In this document: in pieces, positions 34,151-42,954 of the stretch
How the letters are laid out: every line of letters begins with the position of its first letter
How positions within the stretch are numbered: position 1 is the stretch's first letter
Assembly: GCF_011043625.1 (NCBI RefSeq)
Contig: NZ_JAAKGT010000005.1
Location: 186,001 to 250,000, forward strand
Direction of reading: 5' to 3'
Length of the DNA: 64,000 nt
DNA from: Caulobacter sp. 602-2
GTDB taxonomy: Bacteria > Pseudomonadota > Alphaproteobacteria > Caulobacterales > Caulobacteraceae
Program-made: the position numbers and the translations under genes
The notes under the pieces: generated by a model
What the model saw: only the letters and a program-made list of their open reading frames with translations
What the model was told of the DNA's origin: nothing
Database searches by the model: none

Positions 34151-34849
34151 ATCGATCATTCCATCCGTCGCATCGGCCCGAAACGGCGCTCGCTGGTGGC
34201 GGCCGGCTGGCTGGCCGCGTGGTCGGTGCTGGTGACCGTCTGGCTGATGTTCAAGCCCTGGCCCTATCCGCTGGTCGTCACCCTGGCCGCCTTGACGCCC
34301 TGGACGGCGATCTGGCTGGCCAGGCGCGACCTGGGACTGTCTTTGTTCGAAGCCCACGACCGGCCGGGTTCGGGCAATCTCACCATGGTCCTGTTCGCGC
34401 CCAGCTTTGCCTTGGGCGCCACGAGCCTGGACCAGCACTTCATCGATTTCGGGGGCCTGCTGGCCGCATCCGCTGTCCTGGGCGCCGTGCTCTGGACCGC
34501 GCTGCTGACGGTCGAAGTCCATGGACGGAGCTGGACGGCCATGGCCCTGGCCGCGGGCCTTTCCTTCTTGTGGGGCTGGGGCGTCGTCACCACGGTCGAC
34601 CTGCTTGTCTCACGCAACGACTTCACGGTCGTCGAGGGCGTGGTCGAGAACGCGATCTGGCCCAGCCGCAGCAGCCCCAGCCTCGACGTGAGCGCTACGG
34701 TGAACGGGCGGCGCGAGGCGTTCGACAGCCTGAACGTGACGCGCGGCGTCTATGCCCTGCACCCCGTGGGAACCTCGATCTGCATCGAGATCCACAAGGG
34801 CCTGCTGGGCTCGCGCCACGCCTACGCCGTCACCTGCCCGCTGGTCTGA
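34148..34849 (+). CDS. Membrane protein of unknown family, paralog B
   Basis: A tandem paralog of the preceding gene, the same length (233 residues) and with the same layout of hydrophobic segments, a GWGVxxxxD stretch after the last one, and a C-terminal domain ending in CIEIHKGLLGSRHAYAVTCPLV. Identity is moderate overall and highest at the C-terminus. It has its own copy of the upstream 46-bp region, so both genes should respond alike. A bidirectional terminator follows. Function is unknown. Confidence 0.75.
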   Translation: MIDHSIRRIGPKRRSLVAAGWLAAWSVLVTVWLMFKPWPYPLVVTLAALTPWTAIWLARRDLGLSLFEAHDRPGSGNLTMVLFAPSFALGATSLDQHFIDFGGLLAASAVLGAVLWTALLTVEVHGRSWTAMALAAGLSFLWGWGVVTTVDLLVSRNDFTVVEGVVENAIWPSRSSPSLDVSATVNGRREAFDSLNVTRGVYALHPVGTSICIEIHKGLLGSRHAYAVTCPLV

Positions 34850-34858
34850 AACGACGAA

Positions 34859-34882
34859 GGGCCCGGCGTCGCCGCCGGGCCC
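34859..34882. terminator. Bidirectional terminator between convergent genes
   Basis: GGGCCCGGC and GCCGGGCCC form a 9-bp perfect stem with a 6-nt loop, 10 nt after the plus-strand stop and 22 nt after the minus-strand stop. A short T-run follows on the plus strand only. Confidence 0.7.
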
Positions 34883-34904
34883 CGTTTCAGGCATCGATGC
34901 GGCC

Positions 34905-37751
34905 CTACTTGCGGGTCAGCACCACCGGCTGGCCGTCGTACTCGACGGTCAGGTCGGCCGCCGCGTCGAAGTCGGTCGGCTTCCCGCCCTTGCCGATGAA
35001 GCGGACCTTGAAGGTGCGCTTGTCGACCATGCCCTTGAAGCCGCCCGAGCGGGCGCCGATGGTCACCCGGCCGCTGGCGTCGTCGTAGGAGATCGGCGTG
35101 CGGGCCCAGGCGCCGCGGGCGTAGCCGTTGGACAGGCCGTCGTCTTCGTAGAGCTCGTACTTGCCGTCCTTGCCGGTGAAGATCAGCAGGGTGATCGGCG
35201 CATCGGGCTTTTCGCCGACATACTGCTGGACGACCGTGGTCGGCACGATGGCGCCGGCCTTCACGAACAGCGGCATGCGCGAGAGCGGCGCGTCGGCCTT
35301 GACGCTCTGGCCGCCCTTGAAGGCCTTGCCGGTCTCGAAGTCGTACCAGGTTCCGGCCGGCAGGTAGACGCTGCGCGAACGGGCCTTGAAGGCGGTGACC
35401 GGGGCGACCAGGAAGTCCTGGCCAAACAGGTACTGGTCGTCGACGTTCCTGGCCTTGGCGTCGCCGGGATAGTCCATGACGAGGCCGCGCATCATGCTGC
35501 CGTCGCGGTGATAGGTGTCGGCCGCCAGGGTGTAGACGTAGGGCATCAGCCGGTAGCGAAGCTCGTCGTACCAGGCCAGCGACTTGTAGATATCGGAGCC
35601 TTCGTCGGCGAGTTCGTAGATCTCGCGGAACGGCAGCTCGCCGTGGCTGCGGAACAGCGGGCTGAAGGCGCCGAACTGGAACCAGCGCAGGTTCAGCTCC
35701 TGCCACTCGGCCCAGTGGGCCGGGTCCTTGGTCTCGTAGCGCTTCTCGACCGAGAAGCCGCCGATGTCGGTGGTCCAGTTGGGGATGCCCGACATCGACA
35801 GGTTCACGCCGGCCGAGATCTGGTCGCGGAAGTCGTCCCAGCGGGCCACGACGTCGCCGCTCCACACCGCCGAGGCGTTGCGCTGCAAGCCGCCGAAGCC
35901 CGAGCGGGTCAGGATGAACGGCCGGACGTCGGGGTTGTCCTTGATCTCGCCCTCGTAGACGCCGCGGGTGTGCTCCAGCGCATAGCTGTTGAAGTACTCC
36001 GCGCCGGGGCCGAGCGCCGTCGGGCTCATGCGCAGGGTGCGCTCGGGCACGTCGACGTTGGAGTGCAGGTCGGGCTCGGAGGCGTCCATCCACCAGGCGT
36101 CGACGCCATAGACCTTGAGGTCGCGCTTGACCTGCTTCCAGTAGATGTCGCGCGCTTCTTGGCTATAGGGATCGTAGAACGAGTTCAGGTAGCCCGGCCC
36201 CACCCAGTCAAGCGCGCCCTGCTCGATGTTGCGCTTGTACATGTGGCCCTTGGCGTCCAGCTCCTTGAAGTTGTCCGTGGTCGGATAGAACTTCGGCCAG
36301 ATCGAGATCATGAAGTGGGCGTTCATCCCGTGGATGTCGTCGACCATCTTCTGCGGGCTGGGGAAGCGCGTTTCGTCGAACTTGTGCGTGCCCCACTCGG
36401 GATCTTTCCAGTAGCGCCAGTCCATGACGATGTTGTCGAGCGGCAGGCCGCGCTTGCGGTACTCCTTCACCACGCCGACGATCTGGTCCTGGGTCTCGTA
36501 GCGCTGGCGCGACTGCCAGAAGCCGTAGGCCCAGCGCGGCATCATCACCGCCGAGCCCGTCAGGTCGCGATAGCCGGCGACCACCTGATCCAGGTCCTCG
36601 CCGCCGATGTAGTAGTAGTCGATGGCCTTGCCGACTTCCGAGGTCAGCTGCAGCGAGTGACGGTCGGCCGCGGGCATCGGGTCGTTGTGCAGCAAGCCGA
36701 TATAGCCGTCGTCGGGCGTCCACTCGACGCGCACCTTGTGCTTCTTGCCCGGCGTCAGCTTGGCGTCGAAGTTGTGATACCAGGGGTTCCAGTTCTGGCG
36801 CCAACGGTCGATGACCAGCTGCCCGTCCAGCCACACCTTGGCGTAGCCGCTGGAATAGAGCTTGAAGTTGTGCTCGCCGGCCTTGTCGGTCTGGACGAAG
36901 CCTTCCCAGGTCACCGTCTGGCCCGGCAGGTTCTTCTTGGCGGCGTCCTGAAGTTCGGCTGGCCAGTTCGGCAGGTCCTTCAGGAAGCGGTAGTCGATGT
37001 CCTTCTCGACCCGCGTCACCTTGAGCTGGCCGTTCTGGTAGTATTTGGCCGTGAAGCCGCCGGCCTTGCCGTCGGCGTCGAAGATCTTCAGGTCGCGCGA
37101 GGCGACGTCATAGGGGATCGGATTGCCGAACCGGGTGATCGAGTTGTTGTCCCACAAGAGGCCGTAGCCCTTGGACGACAGCAGCATCGGCACGGCGATG
37201 GCGCGGTTGTACTGCAGCAGCTCCACGTCGCGGCCATTGTAGTTCATCTGGCCGTTCTGTTGCTGGCCAAGGCCGTAGAAGGCCTCGTCCGTGCCCAGAT
37301 TGAACTGCTGGCGGACGCTGTAGAAGTCCTGCCCCTCGACCTTGACCGGCGTGAAGGCGCCGCGGTCGCGCTCGGCCAGCACCTTGCGGCCGGCGGCGTC
37401 GAGGAAGTCGACCGTGCCGTCCATCAGCGAGACCTGGGCGGTCGCCTTGGCCGTCTTCAGCGTCAGCACCCCGCCCTTCTCGTCGACCGTGAAGCCGCCG
37501 GTCACGGGCTTGGCCGTGACCATCAGGCTGGGCGGGTTGTCGAAAGTGTCGGTCGGCGAGGCGGTCACGTGAATGATCCGCTCGCCCATCACCTGCAGCC
37601 GCACCTTCTTGGCCGGGCCCGAAGCGGGGGTCACCACCACGCCGTCGGCGGTCTTCTCGAACCCGCCGTCGAGGGCGAAGGCGCTGGTCGAGGCCAGCAG
37701 GGAGAGGGCCAGACCCGCGGCCAGGCCGCCGCCCCGATAGATGCTGCGCAT
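34905..37751 (-). CDS. GH31 alpha-xylosidase with PA14 insert (Xyl31A-like)
   Basis: A secreted family 31 enzyme of 948 residues that would remove alpha-1,6-xylose from xyloglucan oligosaccharides. The signal peptide ends TSAFA. The N-terminal beta domain is interrupted at about residues 215-365 by a PA14-like module (DYRFLKDLPNWP, VTWEGFVQTDKAGEHNFKL, VWLDGQLVID). That arrangement is typical of Cellvibrio Xyl31A. The barrel has the nucleophile Asp556 in WWMDASEPD and acid/base Asp633 in WSGDVVARWDD. It follows GH35 by 59 nt on the same strand, so they form an operon. The open frame continues upstream but the ATG at 37751 starts the signal peptide. Confidence 0.93.
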   Translation of the reverse strand: MRSIYRGGGLAAGLALSLLASTSAFALDGGFEKTADGVVVTPASGPAKKVRLQVMGERIIHVTASPTDTFDNPPSLMVTAKPVTGGFTVDEKGGVLTLKTAKATAQVSLMDGTVDFLDAAGRKVLAERDRGAFTPVKVEGQDFYSVRQQFNLGTDEAFYGLGQQQNGQMNYNGRDVELLQYNRAIAVPMLLSSKGYGLLWDNNSITRFGNPIPYDVASRDLKIFDADGKAGGFTAKYYQNGQLKVTRVEKDIDYRFLKDLPNWPAELQDAAKKNLPGQTVTWEGFVQTDKAGEHNFKLYSSGYAKVWLDGQLVIDRWRQNWNPWYHNFDAKLTPGKKHKVRVEWTPDDGYIGLLHNDPMPAADRHSLQLTSEVGKAIDYYYIGGEDLDQVVAGYRDLTGSAVMMPRWAYGFWQSRQRYETQDQIVGVVKEYRKRGLPLDNIVMDWRYWKDPEWGTHKFDETRFPSPQKMVDDIHGMNAHFMISIWPKFYPTTDNFKELDAKGHMYKRNIEQGALDWVGPGYLNSFYDPYSQEARDIYWKQVKRDLKVYGVDAWWMDASEPDLHSNVDVPERTLRMSPTALGPGAEYFNSYALEHTRGVYEGEIKDNPDVRPFILTRSGFGGLQRNASAVWSGDVVARWDDFRDQISAGVNLSMSGIPNWTTDIGGFSVEKRYETKDPAHWAEWQELNLRWFQFGAFSPLFRSHGELPFREIYELADEGSDIYKSLAWYDELRYRLMPYVYTLAADTYHRDGSMMRGLVMDYPGDAKARNVDDQYLFGQDFLVAPVTAFKARSRSVYLPAGTWYDFETGKAFKGGQSVKADAPLSRMPLFVKAGAIVPTTVVQQYVGEKPDAPITLLIFTGKDGKYELYEDDGLSNGYARGAWARTPISYDDASGRVTIGARSGGFKGMVDKRTFKVRFIGKGGKPTDFDAAADLTVEYDGQPVVLTRK

Positions 37752-37810
37752 GTCGTTCTTCTTCCCTGTCGTCGTTGTTTTCGTTCTTGTTCTCAGGCCC
37801 GGCCGGCGAC

Positions 37811-39460
37811 CTAGTAGGTCGCCAGCTTCACCTTCAGGATCTGGGGCAAGGTGGTCAGGTTCAGACCGTAGTCGACCTGGTCGCCGTTCCAGACGCGGTC
37901 GAACACCCACTGACCCTTGTCGTCGAAGTGGCCTTCCTCGACGCGCGAGACCATGAACCGCTCGCCCTTGGCCGAGCCGAAGGTCAGGCGGGCGCGGTAG
38001 CCGGTGATCAGGAACTCGTCGGGACCGAGTTGGGCGACCAGGGCGCCGGCGTCGGGGATCTCGCGGTCGGGCTGCTTCTCGGCCTTGGCCATCCACGGGG
38101 CCTCGATCGAGCCGAACTGCCATTCGCCATAGGTCACGCGCACGTTCCAGCGGCCGCCAAGGTCGATGGTCTCGGGCTTGCCGCCCTCCTGCTCGCCCAC
38201 GCCCCAGACCTTGCCCTCGTAGGACAGGCGCGCCCACTCGCGGGCCATCGGCGCGAGCAGCCGGTAGTGGACGGCGAAGTTCTCGATCGCCTTGGCGTCG
38301 ATGGTCTTGGCGCCCAGCGGGTAGTTGGAATAGCCGGTGTAGTCGATGCCGAACGGGGCGAAGCCGATGCCCTGGTGGCCCAGCACGTCGTAGATGTAGC
38401 GGGCGTAGGCCTTGTCGCTGCCGATCTCGGGCACGAACAGGGCGTTGTCGGCCCGGCCGTACTGCTCCAGCGTCTTACGGACCTTCTCGCTCTCGCGCAT
38501 GTAGATGTCGGGGGCCAGGGCGTCGATCGACGGCGCGGCGGCCTTCCAGACGTCGAGCACGTTCCAGGTCGGGCCGCCCGACGAGTAGGTGAACGGGTCC
38601 TGGTCGTTGAAGGGGTCGCGCAGGGCGGCGTTGACGTACATCGGCAGCGGCAGCACCTGCTTGCCGGCGGCGGCGATCTCGTCGACGTAGCGGCCGATCG
38701 ACCAGGCGTAGAAGAACTCGTCGGCGTCCTTGCCGAACACCTCTTTCCAGGTTCCCGGCTTCTTGTTCATCGCCTTGACCAGTTCCTTAGGAACCGGGCC
38801 GTCGAAGATCTTCTGGGCGGTCGGCGAGAAGTCGCGGATGGCGCTGTAGGCCCCCACCTCGTTCTCGGGCTGGACCATGATCACGGTGTGGTCGGGATCA
38901 TTGGCCTTGATGAAGCGCATCAGCTCGACGAAGGCCTTCTTGTCGGCCTCCAGGGTCGCGCGGAAGTGCGGCGACAGCGAGTTCTTGACCTCGCCCTTGC
39001 CGTTGATCAGGCGCGGGAAGCGCTTGTTGTCGAGCTTGACCCACTCGGGCGCGTACTGCGGGCCGTTGTTCTTCCAGGTGGCGAACCACAGGATGACCAG
39101 CTTGGTGTCGTTCTCGCGGGCCTGCTTGAGCAGCAGGTCGAGATAGGAAAAGTCGAACTTGCCCTCGACCGGCTCGATCTGCTCCCAGGCGATCGGGATC
39201 TCCAGGGTGTTGGCGTGCAGGGCCTTCACGGCCGGCCACACCTTGGGCATCTGCGAGGGATAGTTGGCGGCGTTGTTGGCTTGGACGCCCAGCATCAGGA
39301 ACGGCTTGCCGTCGACCAGCAGCGCATGCTTGCCGTCCTTGGTCACCAGCTTGGGCAGCTGGCCTTGCGCGAAGGACGGCGCGGCGGCGGCCAGGCTGAG
39401 GATCGCGCCGAGGGCGGCAAGGCCCTGCCTGCCCCACTTGGGCTTGCTGGAAAACGTCAC
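37811..39460 (-). CDS. GH35 beta-galactosidase with DUF5597 C-terminus (Bgl35A-like)
   Basis: A 549-residue secreted exo-beta-galactosidase. The signal peptide ends APSFAQ. The barrel carries the acid/base Glu201 in VQPENEVGAYS and the nucleophile Glu345 in LFVPEIGSD. The C-terminal about 130 residues match the beta domain (DUF5597) known from Cellvibrio Bgl35A, a galactosidase specific for xyloglucan side chains. Together with GH31 it would strip galactose then xylose. The ATG follows a purine-rich AGGTTTCC stretch. A degenerate operator-like site lies 150 nt upstream. Confidence 0.92.
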   Translation of the reverse strand: MTFSSKPKWGRQGLAALGAILSLAAAAPSFAQGQLPKLVTKDGKHALLVDGKPFLMLGVQANNAANYPSQMPKVWPAVKALHANTLEIPIAWEQIEPVEGKFDFSYLDLLLKQARENDTKLVILWFATWKNNGPQYAPEWVKLDNKRFPRLINGKGEVKNSLSPHFRATLEADKKAFVELMRFIKANDPDHTVIMVQPENEVGAYSAIRDFSPTAQKIFDGPVPKELVKAMNKKPGTWKEVFGKDADEFFYAWSIGRYVDEIAAAGKQVLPLPMYVNAALRDPFNDQDPFTYSSGGPTWNVLDVWKAAAPSIDALAPDIYMRESEKVRKTLEQYGRADNALFVPEIGSDKAYARYIYDVLGHQGIGFAPFGIDYTGYSNYPLGAKTIDAKAIENFAVHYRLLAPMAREWARLSYEGKVWGVGEQEGGKPETIDLGGRWNVRVTYGEWQFGSIEAPWMAKAEKQPDREIPDAGALVAQLGPDEFLITGYRARLTFGSAKGERFMVSRVEEGHFDDKGQWVFDRVWNGDQVDYGLNLTTLPQILKVKLATY

Positions 39461-39609
39461 GCGGAAACCTCCATGCTGGCGAGCCGGTCGGAAGCTATGC
39501 CTGCATCGGTCGCCCGCGGCGGAAAGTAAGCGCTGTCAATCGGGATGGACATCCCCTCGCCTCCTCCCGTTCCGGCGGTCGCGCGAGAGACTTGAAGCCC
39601 CGCCCACTC

Positions 39610-39621
39610 GTTACCGCTACC
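39610..39621. promoter_or_regulatory. Degenerate operator-like site GTTACCGCTACC upstream of GH35
   Basis: It matches 10 of 12 bases of the GTTACCGGTATC sites at 3974 and 42905 and lies 150 nt before the GH35 start. AATACGACAA (39631-39640), read on the minus strand as TTGTCGTATT, resembles a -35 element. The same ten bases occur at 4020-4029 upstream of GH3. Confidence 0.4.
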
Positions 39622-39731
39622 ATTCTTATAAATACGACAATTAGCGGAGACAGCCCCGATTGCAACCGGTTTTAGCCCGCGCACAGGCGCGCCGGTTCGG
39701 CAGCAAATCTTTGTAACGATTGGATAAAGGC

Positions 39732-39768
39732 AAAAAAATCCGCGCATCGCCGCAGGAGCGATGCGCGG
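39732..39768 (-). terminator. Strong Rho-independent terminator (minus strand)
   Basis: Perfect 11-bp arms CCGCGCATCGC and GCGATGCGCGG flank a 7-nt loop. On the minus strand the stem is followed by AT and then seven T residues. It lies 180 nt beyond the receptor's own terminator, so it serves some other transcript. Confidence 0.85.
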
Positions 39769-39869
39769 GGAAAAGAAACGCGCGGCTTCGGGGAGAAGAG
39801 CCCGCGCGATGCGCTGACGACCGAAGGTCACCAGGACGAAGACGATCCGAGATCGCCTCCGCCGATGGA
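39732..39869 (-). ncRNA. Candidate small RNA or attenuated leader
   Basis: A possible transcript of about 138 nt on the minus strand. A weak -35/-10 pair (TTGCCT, 15 nt, TATACG) lies at 39876-39902. The body has a stem around 39779-39810 whose loop contains CTCCCC, and it ends at the strong terminator 39732-39768. An alternative is a premature-termination leader of the GH35-GH31 operon, whose start codon is 272 nt further on. There is no similarity I can name to a known RNA family. Confidence 0.4.
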
Positions 39870-39938
39870 ACGATACGTATAATCATACAAATGAAGAGGC
39901 AACCCTTTTTGTCCGCCTCGCGGCCAGTCCGGGCAAAG

Positions 39939-39971
39939 AAAAAGCCGCGGATCGCCAAGGCGGTCCGCGGC
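39939..39971 (-). terminator. Terminator of the TonB-dependent receptor gene
   Basis: GCCGCGGATCGCC (39944-39956) pairs with the following GGCGGTCCGCGGC with one mismatch and a 2-nt loop. It is followed on the minus strand by TTTTTCTTT. It lies 84 nt after the receptor stop. Confidence 0.8.
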
Positions 39972-40054
39972 TGCAGGAAGACGCGAGTTCGGGGAGGAAC
40001 CTCGCGGTGGCGAGCCCGCCCCGCCCCCGAAGAAGCAGGACGGGCGCCGCCGGA

Positions 40055-42784
40055 TCAGAAGTCGACGCGCAGGGTCGCCGAGACGCGACGATCGACCAGG
40101 ATGCTGTCGCGCGGACGCGTTTCCTTGCCGAAGAACGTGTCGCGCTGGGTGTCCGTCAGGTTCACGCCTTCGATGGTGAAGGCCATGTGGTCGTTGATGT
40201 CGTAGGTCGCCGAGGCGTCCAGCTGGCCGAAGGCCTTGCTGTAGACCGGCAGGTTGCCCGTGCCGTTGCCCGAGGTGGTGCGAACGAAATCGTCACGCCA
40301 GTTGTAGGCCAGGCGGAACGAGATCGGGCCCTTCTCGTAGATGCCGACCACGTTGTAGCTGTGCTTGGACAGCCCTTCGAGCGGCACGTTCGGCAGGTCC
40401 ACGCCCGAGGTGTCGCGCGCCGTGGGGTTCGGCGCCGAGCTGTCGACGTAGGTGTAGTTGGCCTGGACGCCCAGGCCCGACCACAGGCCCGGCAGGAAGT
40501 CGAAGAACTGGTTGTAGCCGACTTCGAAGCCCTTGATCTTGCCGTCGTCGCCGTTTTCCGGACGCGTGATGTCGAACAGGGCGGTGCGGCCGTCCGGGAA
40601 GACGATCGGCACGTCGCTGCGGGTGACGTTGTAGATGAAGCCGTCGACCTTCTTGTAGAAGGCCGCGCCGTACAGCATGCCGGTCTTGTTGAAGTACCAC
40701 TCCAGCGAGGCGTCGAACTGGTCGGCCTCGAGCGGACGCAGGTTCGGGTTGCCGAAGGTGACCGAGTTGCGGCCCTGCTGGGTGCTGCCCGGCTGGCCGA
40801 TGTTGGCGTTGGCGTTCAGCTGGTTGAAGGTCGGACGCGACAGGCCCTTCGAGGCGGCCAGACGCAGCTGCAGGTCTTCCTTCAGGTGGATGCGCAGGTT
40901 CAGGCTCGGCAGCGCCTTGGTGTAGGACTGGGCGACCTCGACCGGCGAGTAGATGGTCGCGCCCGAGGTCTCGCCGGCCTGGCCGTAGTTGACGATCGGC
41001 GTGATGCCTTCAAAGCCCGCCGAGGTCACGTTGGTGCGGACCACGCGCAGGCCGACATTGCCGTCGACCGGGAACTGGCCGGCGTCGAAGCCGAAGCGGG
41101 CCACGCCGTACATGGCGTAGGTCTGCTCGCCTTGGGTGTTGGTGTCGGCCGGGCCGTAGCCCACGCCTTCCGACAGGCCCAGGGCCTTGAGCGTGGCGCG
41201 GTAGTCGAGCGCGATCGAGCGCTTGAACGCCACCGTCGGGCCGAACGAGTCGACCTTGTCACGGAAGAAGTTGTCGAACTGGTTGACCTCGTAGAGGTTC
41301 GGATAGTTCGACAGCGGGCTGAAGAAGCCCACGAAGCGGTAGGTGCTCGAACGGGTCACGGCCTCGCGGTCGGTGTAGCGCACGCCGACCTTGATCGAGC
41401 GCAGGATGCCCGCGTCGGCCGGCTTGTACTCGGCGTCGGCGCGCCAGGCCTTCTCGGTGCCCACCGACTTGTCGATGTGGTCGAGATAGTAGCCCAGGTT
41501 GAAGTTCGACGGGTTGCTGGCGTAGCCGCTCGGGCCGGTGGTGATCACCGGGATGTCGCCCGAGATGTCGTGGTTGAACACCGGGATCGTGGCGCCGACG
41601 TTGACGATCGAGCGCACCGAGTCGGTGATCGCGCGGACGTACTGGAAGTCGGTGCTCAGCGTCAGGTCGTCGGTGGCGTCCCACTTGCCGCCGATCGAGT
41701 AGTCGGTGGTGACCGAGTGGCGCTGGGTGAAGCTGGTGTTGGAGTCATACGGCACGTTGGCGAACGAGCCGCTGATGAACTCGCCGTTCTCGTCGAACTT
41801 GAAGGTGCTGCCGGCGACCGGGAGGATCGAGTTGCTGCCAGTGTAGGCGAACACCGAATAGTCCTGCCATTCGAACTTGTAGTCCGAGTGCACGACCTGG
41901 CCGTAGATCTCGGTGCGGTCGTTCGGACGCCATTGCAGGCCCAGCACGCCGCCCTTGCGGGTGCGGTCGCCCAGGGTCGTGTTGACGCCGGCGCCGTGCG
42001 GCACGGTGACGGTCTTGCCCTCGTAGCCCGGGTAGTTGACGTAGTTCGCGTCGCCCGGCTTCAGGGTGTAGAACGGCTCGGTCGAGATGGTGTCCTGACG
42101 GAACGCGCCCTTCTGGTAGGCGATGTTGGCCAGCACGCCGATCTCGCCGATGCTGGTGTCCCAACGGTCGCTGACCAGCAGCGAGGCCGACGGCTTGGTC
42201 TTCTCGACGAAGTCGTAGGTGTTGGAGGTGACGCTGGCCGAGAGCTTGCGGCCCGAGAAGTCGAACGGCATGCGGGTGCGCAGGTTCACCAGGCCGCCGA
42301 TGCCGCCTTCGATCAGGTCGGCCGCCGGGTTCTTGTAGACGTCGACGCCGGCCAGCACTTCCGACGGCACGTCCTCGAAGCTCAGGCCGCGGCCTTCGCC
42401 GGCGGTGAAGCTGTCGCGGCCGTTGATCTCGGTGCGCACCTGGGTCAGGCCGCGGATGGCGATGTTGGCGCCTTCACCGTAGTTGCGGTCGATCTGGATG
42501 CCGGGGATGCGCTGCAGCGCTTCGGCGACGTTGCGGTCGGGCAGCTTGCCGATGTCGGTGGCCACGATCGAGTCGACGATCTGGCTGGCGTCGCGCTTCA
42601 TGGCCTGGGCCGAGCGCAGGCTGGCGCGCACGCCGGTGACGACGACTTCTTCGACAGCGGTGTCAGGCTGGGCCGCATCGGCGGGCGCATCTTGCGCGAA
42701 GGCCGGAGCGGCGGTGAAGGCGGCCATGACGATGGCCGAAACGCCGGCCAGCTGCGCACGGCGCGTGAAATTGGGGTGCCTCAT
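40055..42784 (-). CDS. TonB-dependent receptor, Xanthomonas/Caulobacter type
   Basis: A 909-residue outer-membrane receptor. The ATG at 42784 follows GGGAGGGA; an upstream in-frame start at 42883 would put 33 non-signal residues in front of a normal signal peptide (ends APAFAQ). The N-terminus has a TonB-box-like EEVVVTGVRASL and the signature of the Xanthomonas/Caulobacter receptor subfamily, DASQIVDSIVATDIGKLPD, followed by NVAEALQRIPGI. These receptors are typically carbohydrate-linked. The gene sits with GH35-GH31 and carries the same operator as the GH3 gene, which supports uptake of xyloglucan-type oligosaccharides. Confidence 0.93.
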   Translation of the reverse strand: MRHPNFTRRAQLAGVSAIVMAAFTAAPAFAQDAPADAAQPDTAVEEVVVTGVRASLRSAQAMKRDASQIVDSIVATDIGKLPDRNVAEALQRIPGIQIDRNYGEGANIAIRGLTQVRTEINGRDSFTAGEGRGLSFEDVPSEVLAGVDVYKNPAADLIEGGIGGLVNLRTRMPFDFSGRKLSASVTSNTYDFVEKTKPSASLLVSDRWDTSIGEIGVLANIAYQKGAFRQDTISTEPFYTLKPGDANYVNYPGYEGKTVTVPHGAGVNTTLGDRTRKGGVLGLQWRPNDRTEIYGQVVHSDYKFEWQDYSVFAYTGSNSILPVAGSTFKFDENGEFISGSFANVPYDSNTSFTQRHSVTTDYSIGGKWDATDDLTLSTDFQYVRAITDSVRSIVNVGATIPVFNHDISGDIPVITTGPSGYASNPSNFNLGYYLDHIDKSVGTEKAWRADAEYKPADAGILRSIKVGVRYTDREAVTRSSTYRFVGFFSPLSNYPNLYEVNQFDNFFRDKVDSFGPTVAFKRSIALDYRATLKALGLSEGVGYGPADTNTQGEQTYAMYGVARFGFDAGQFPVDGNVGLRVVRTNVTSAGFEGITPIVNYGQAGETSGATIYSPVEVAQSYTKALPSLNLRIHLKEDLQLRLAASKGLSRPTFNQLNANANIGQPGSTQQGRNSVTFGNPNLRPLEADQFDASLEWYFNKTGMLYGAAFYKKVDGFIYNVTRSDVPIVFPDGRTALFDITRPENGDDGKIKGFEVGYNQFFDFLPGLWSGLGVQANYTYVDSSAPNPTARDTSGVDLPNVPLEGLSKHSYNVVGIYEKGPISFRLAYNWRDDFVRTTSGNGTGNLPVYSKAFGQLDASATYDINDHMAFTIEGVNLTDTQRDTFFGKETRPRDSILVDRRVSATLRVDF

Positions 42785-42904
42785 GCTTCCCTCCCGTGAT
42801 CGTCGCCCCAGCGCTCTCAAGGCGCAGTGGACGTTTGTTGAACTTGTGGTCGAAACGGGACAGCGCTGTCTTTTCGCTGCCACGCGGGATGGGTCGACCT
42901 ATAT

Positions 42905-42916
42905 GATACCGGTAAC
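42905..42916. promoter_or_regulatory. Candidate LacI-type operator GATACCGGTAAC
   Basis: Exact reverse complement of the GTTACCGGTATC site upstream of the GH3 gene at 3974-3985. It lies 121 nt before the receptor ATG, within a likely promoter region. The two sites are 39 kb apart. Confidence 0.6.
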
Positions 42917-42935
42917 TCGCAAGCAAGCGATCAAA

Positions 42936-42954
42936 GGATTAATGTGATTAATCC
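42936..42954. promoter_or_regulatory. 19-bp palindrome GGATTAATGTGATTAATCC
   Basis: Perfect 7-bp arms GGATTAA and TTAATCC flank TGTGA in the divergent receptor/dgo promoter region. It could be an operator for the GntR protein at 47292-48017 or another regulator. There is no second copy in the window. Confidence 0.45.

Larger units (their letters stand above)
39461..40054. other. Long intergenic region with two tandem terminators and a candidate small RNA
   Basis: About 594 bp without a convincing gene, lying between a receptor stop and the GH35 start, both on the minus strand. From right to left it holds the receptor terminator (39939-39971), a weak promoter-like segment near 39876-39902, a strong hairpin near 39779-39810, a second terminator (39732-39768), and an AT-richer GH35 promoter region with the operator-like GTTACCGCTACC at 39610. 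Short open frames here lack ribosome sites. Confidence 0.7.

Noticed and set aside
34752..37814. A 1020-codon plus-strand open frame
   Set aside because: It lies fully opposite the GH31 gene and has the low-complexity composition of a mirror frame.
39457..39958. Two short minus-strand frames upstream of GH35
   Set aside because: They overlap terminators and promoter elements and lack ribosome sites and homology.
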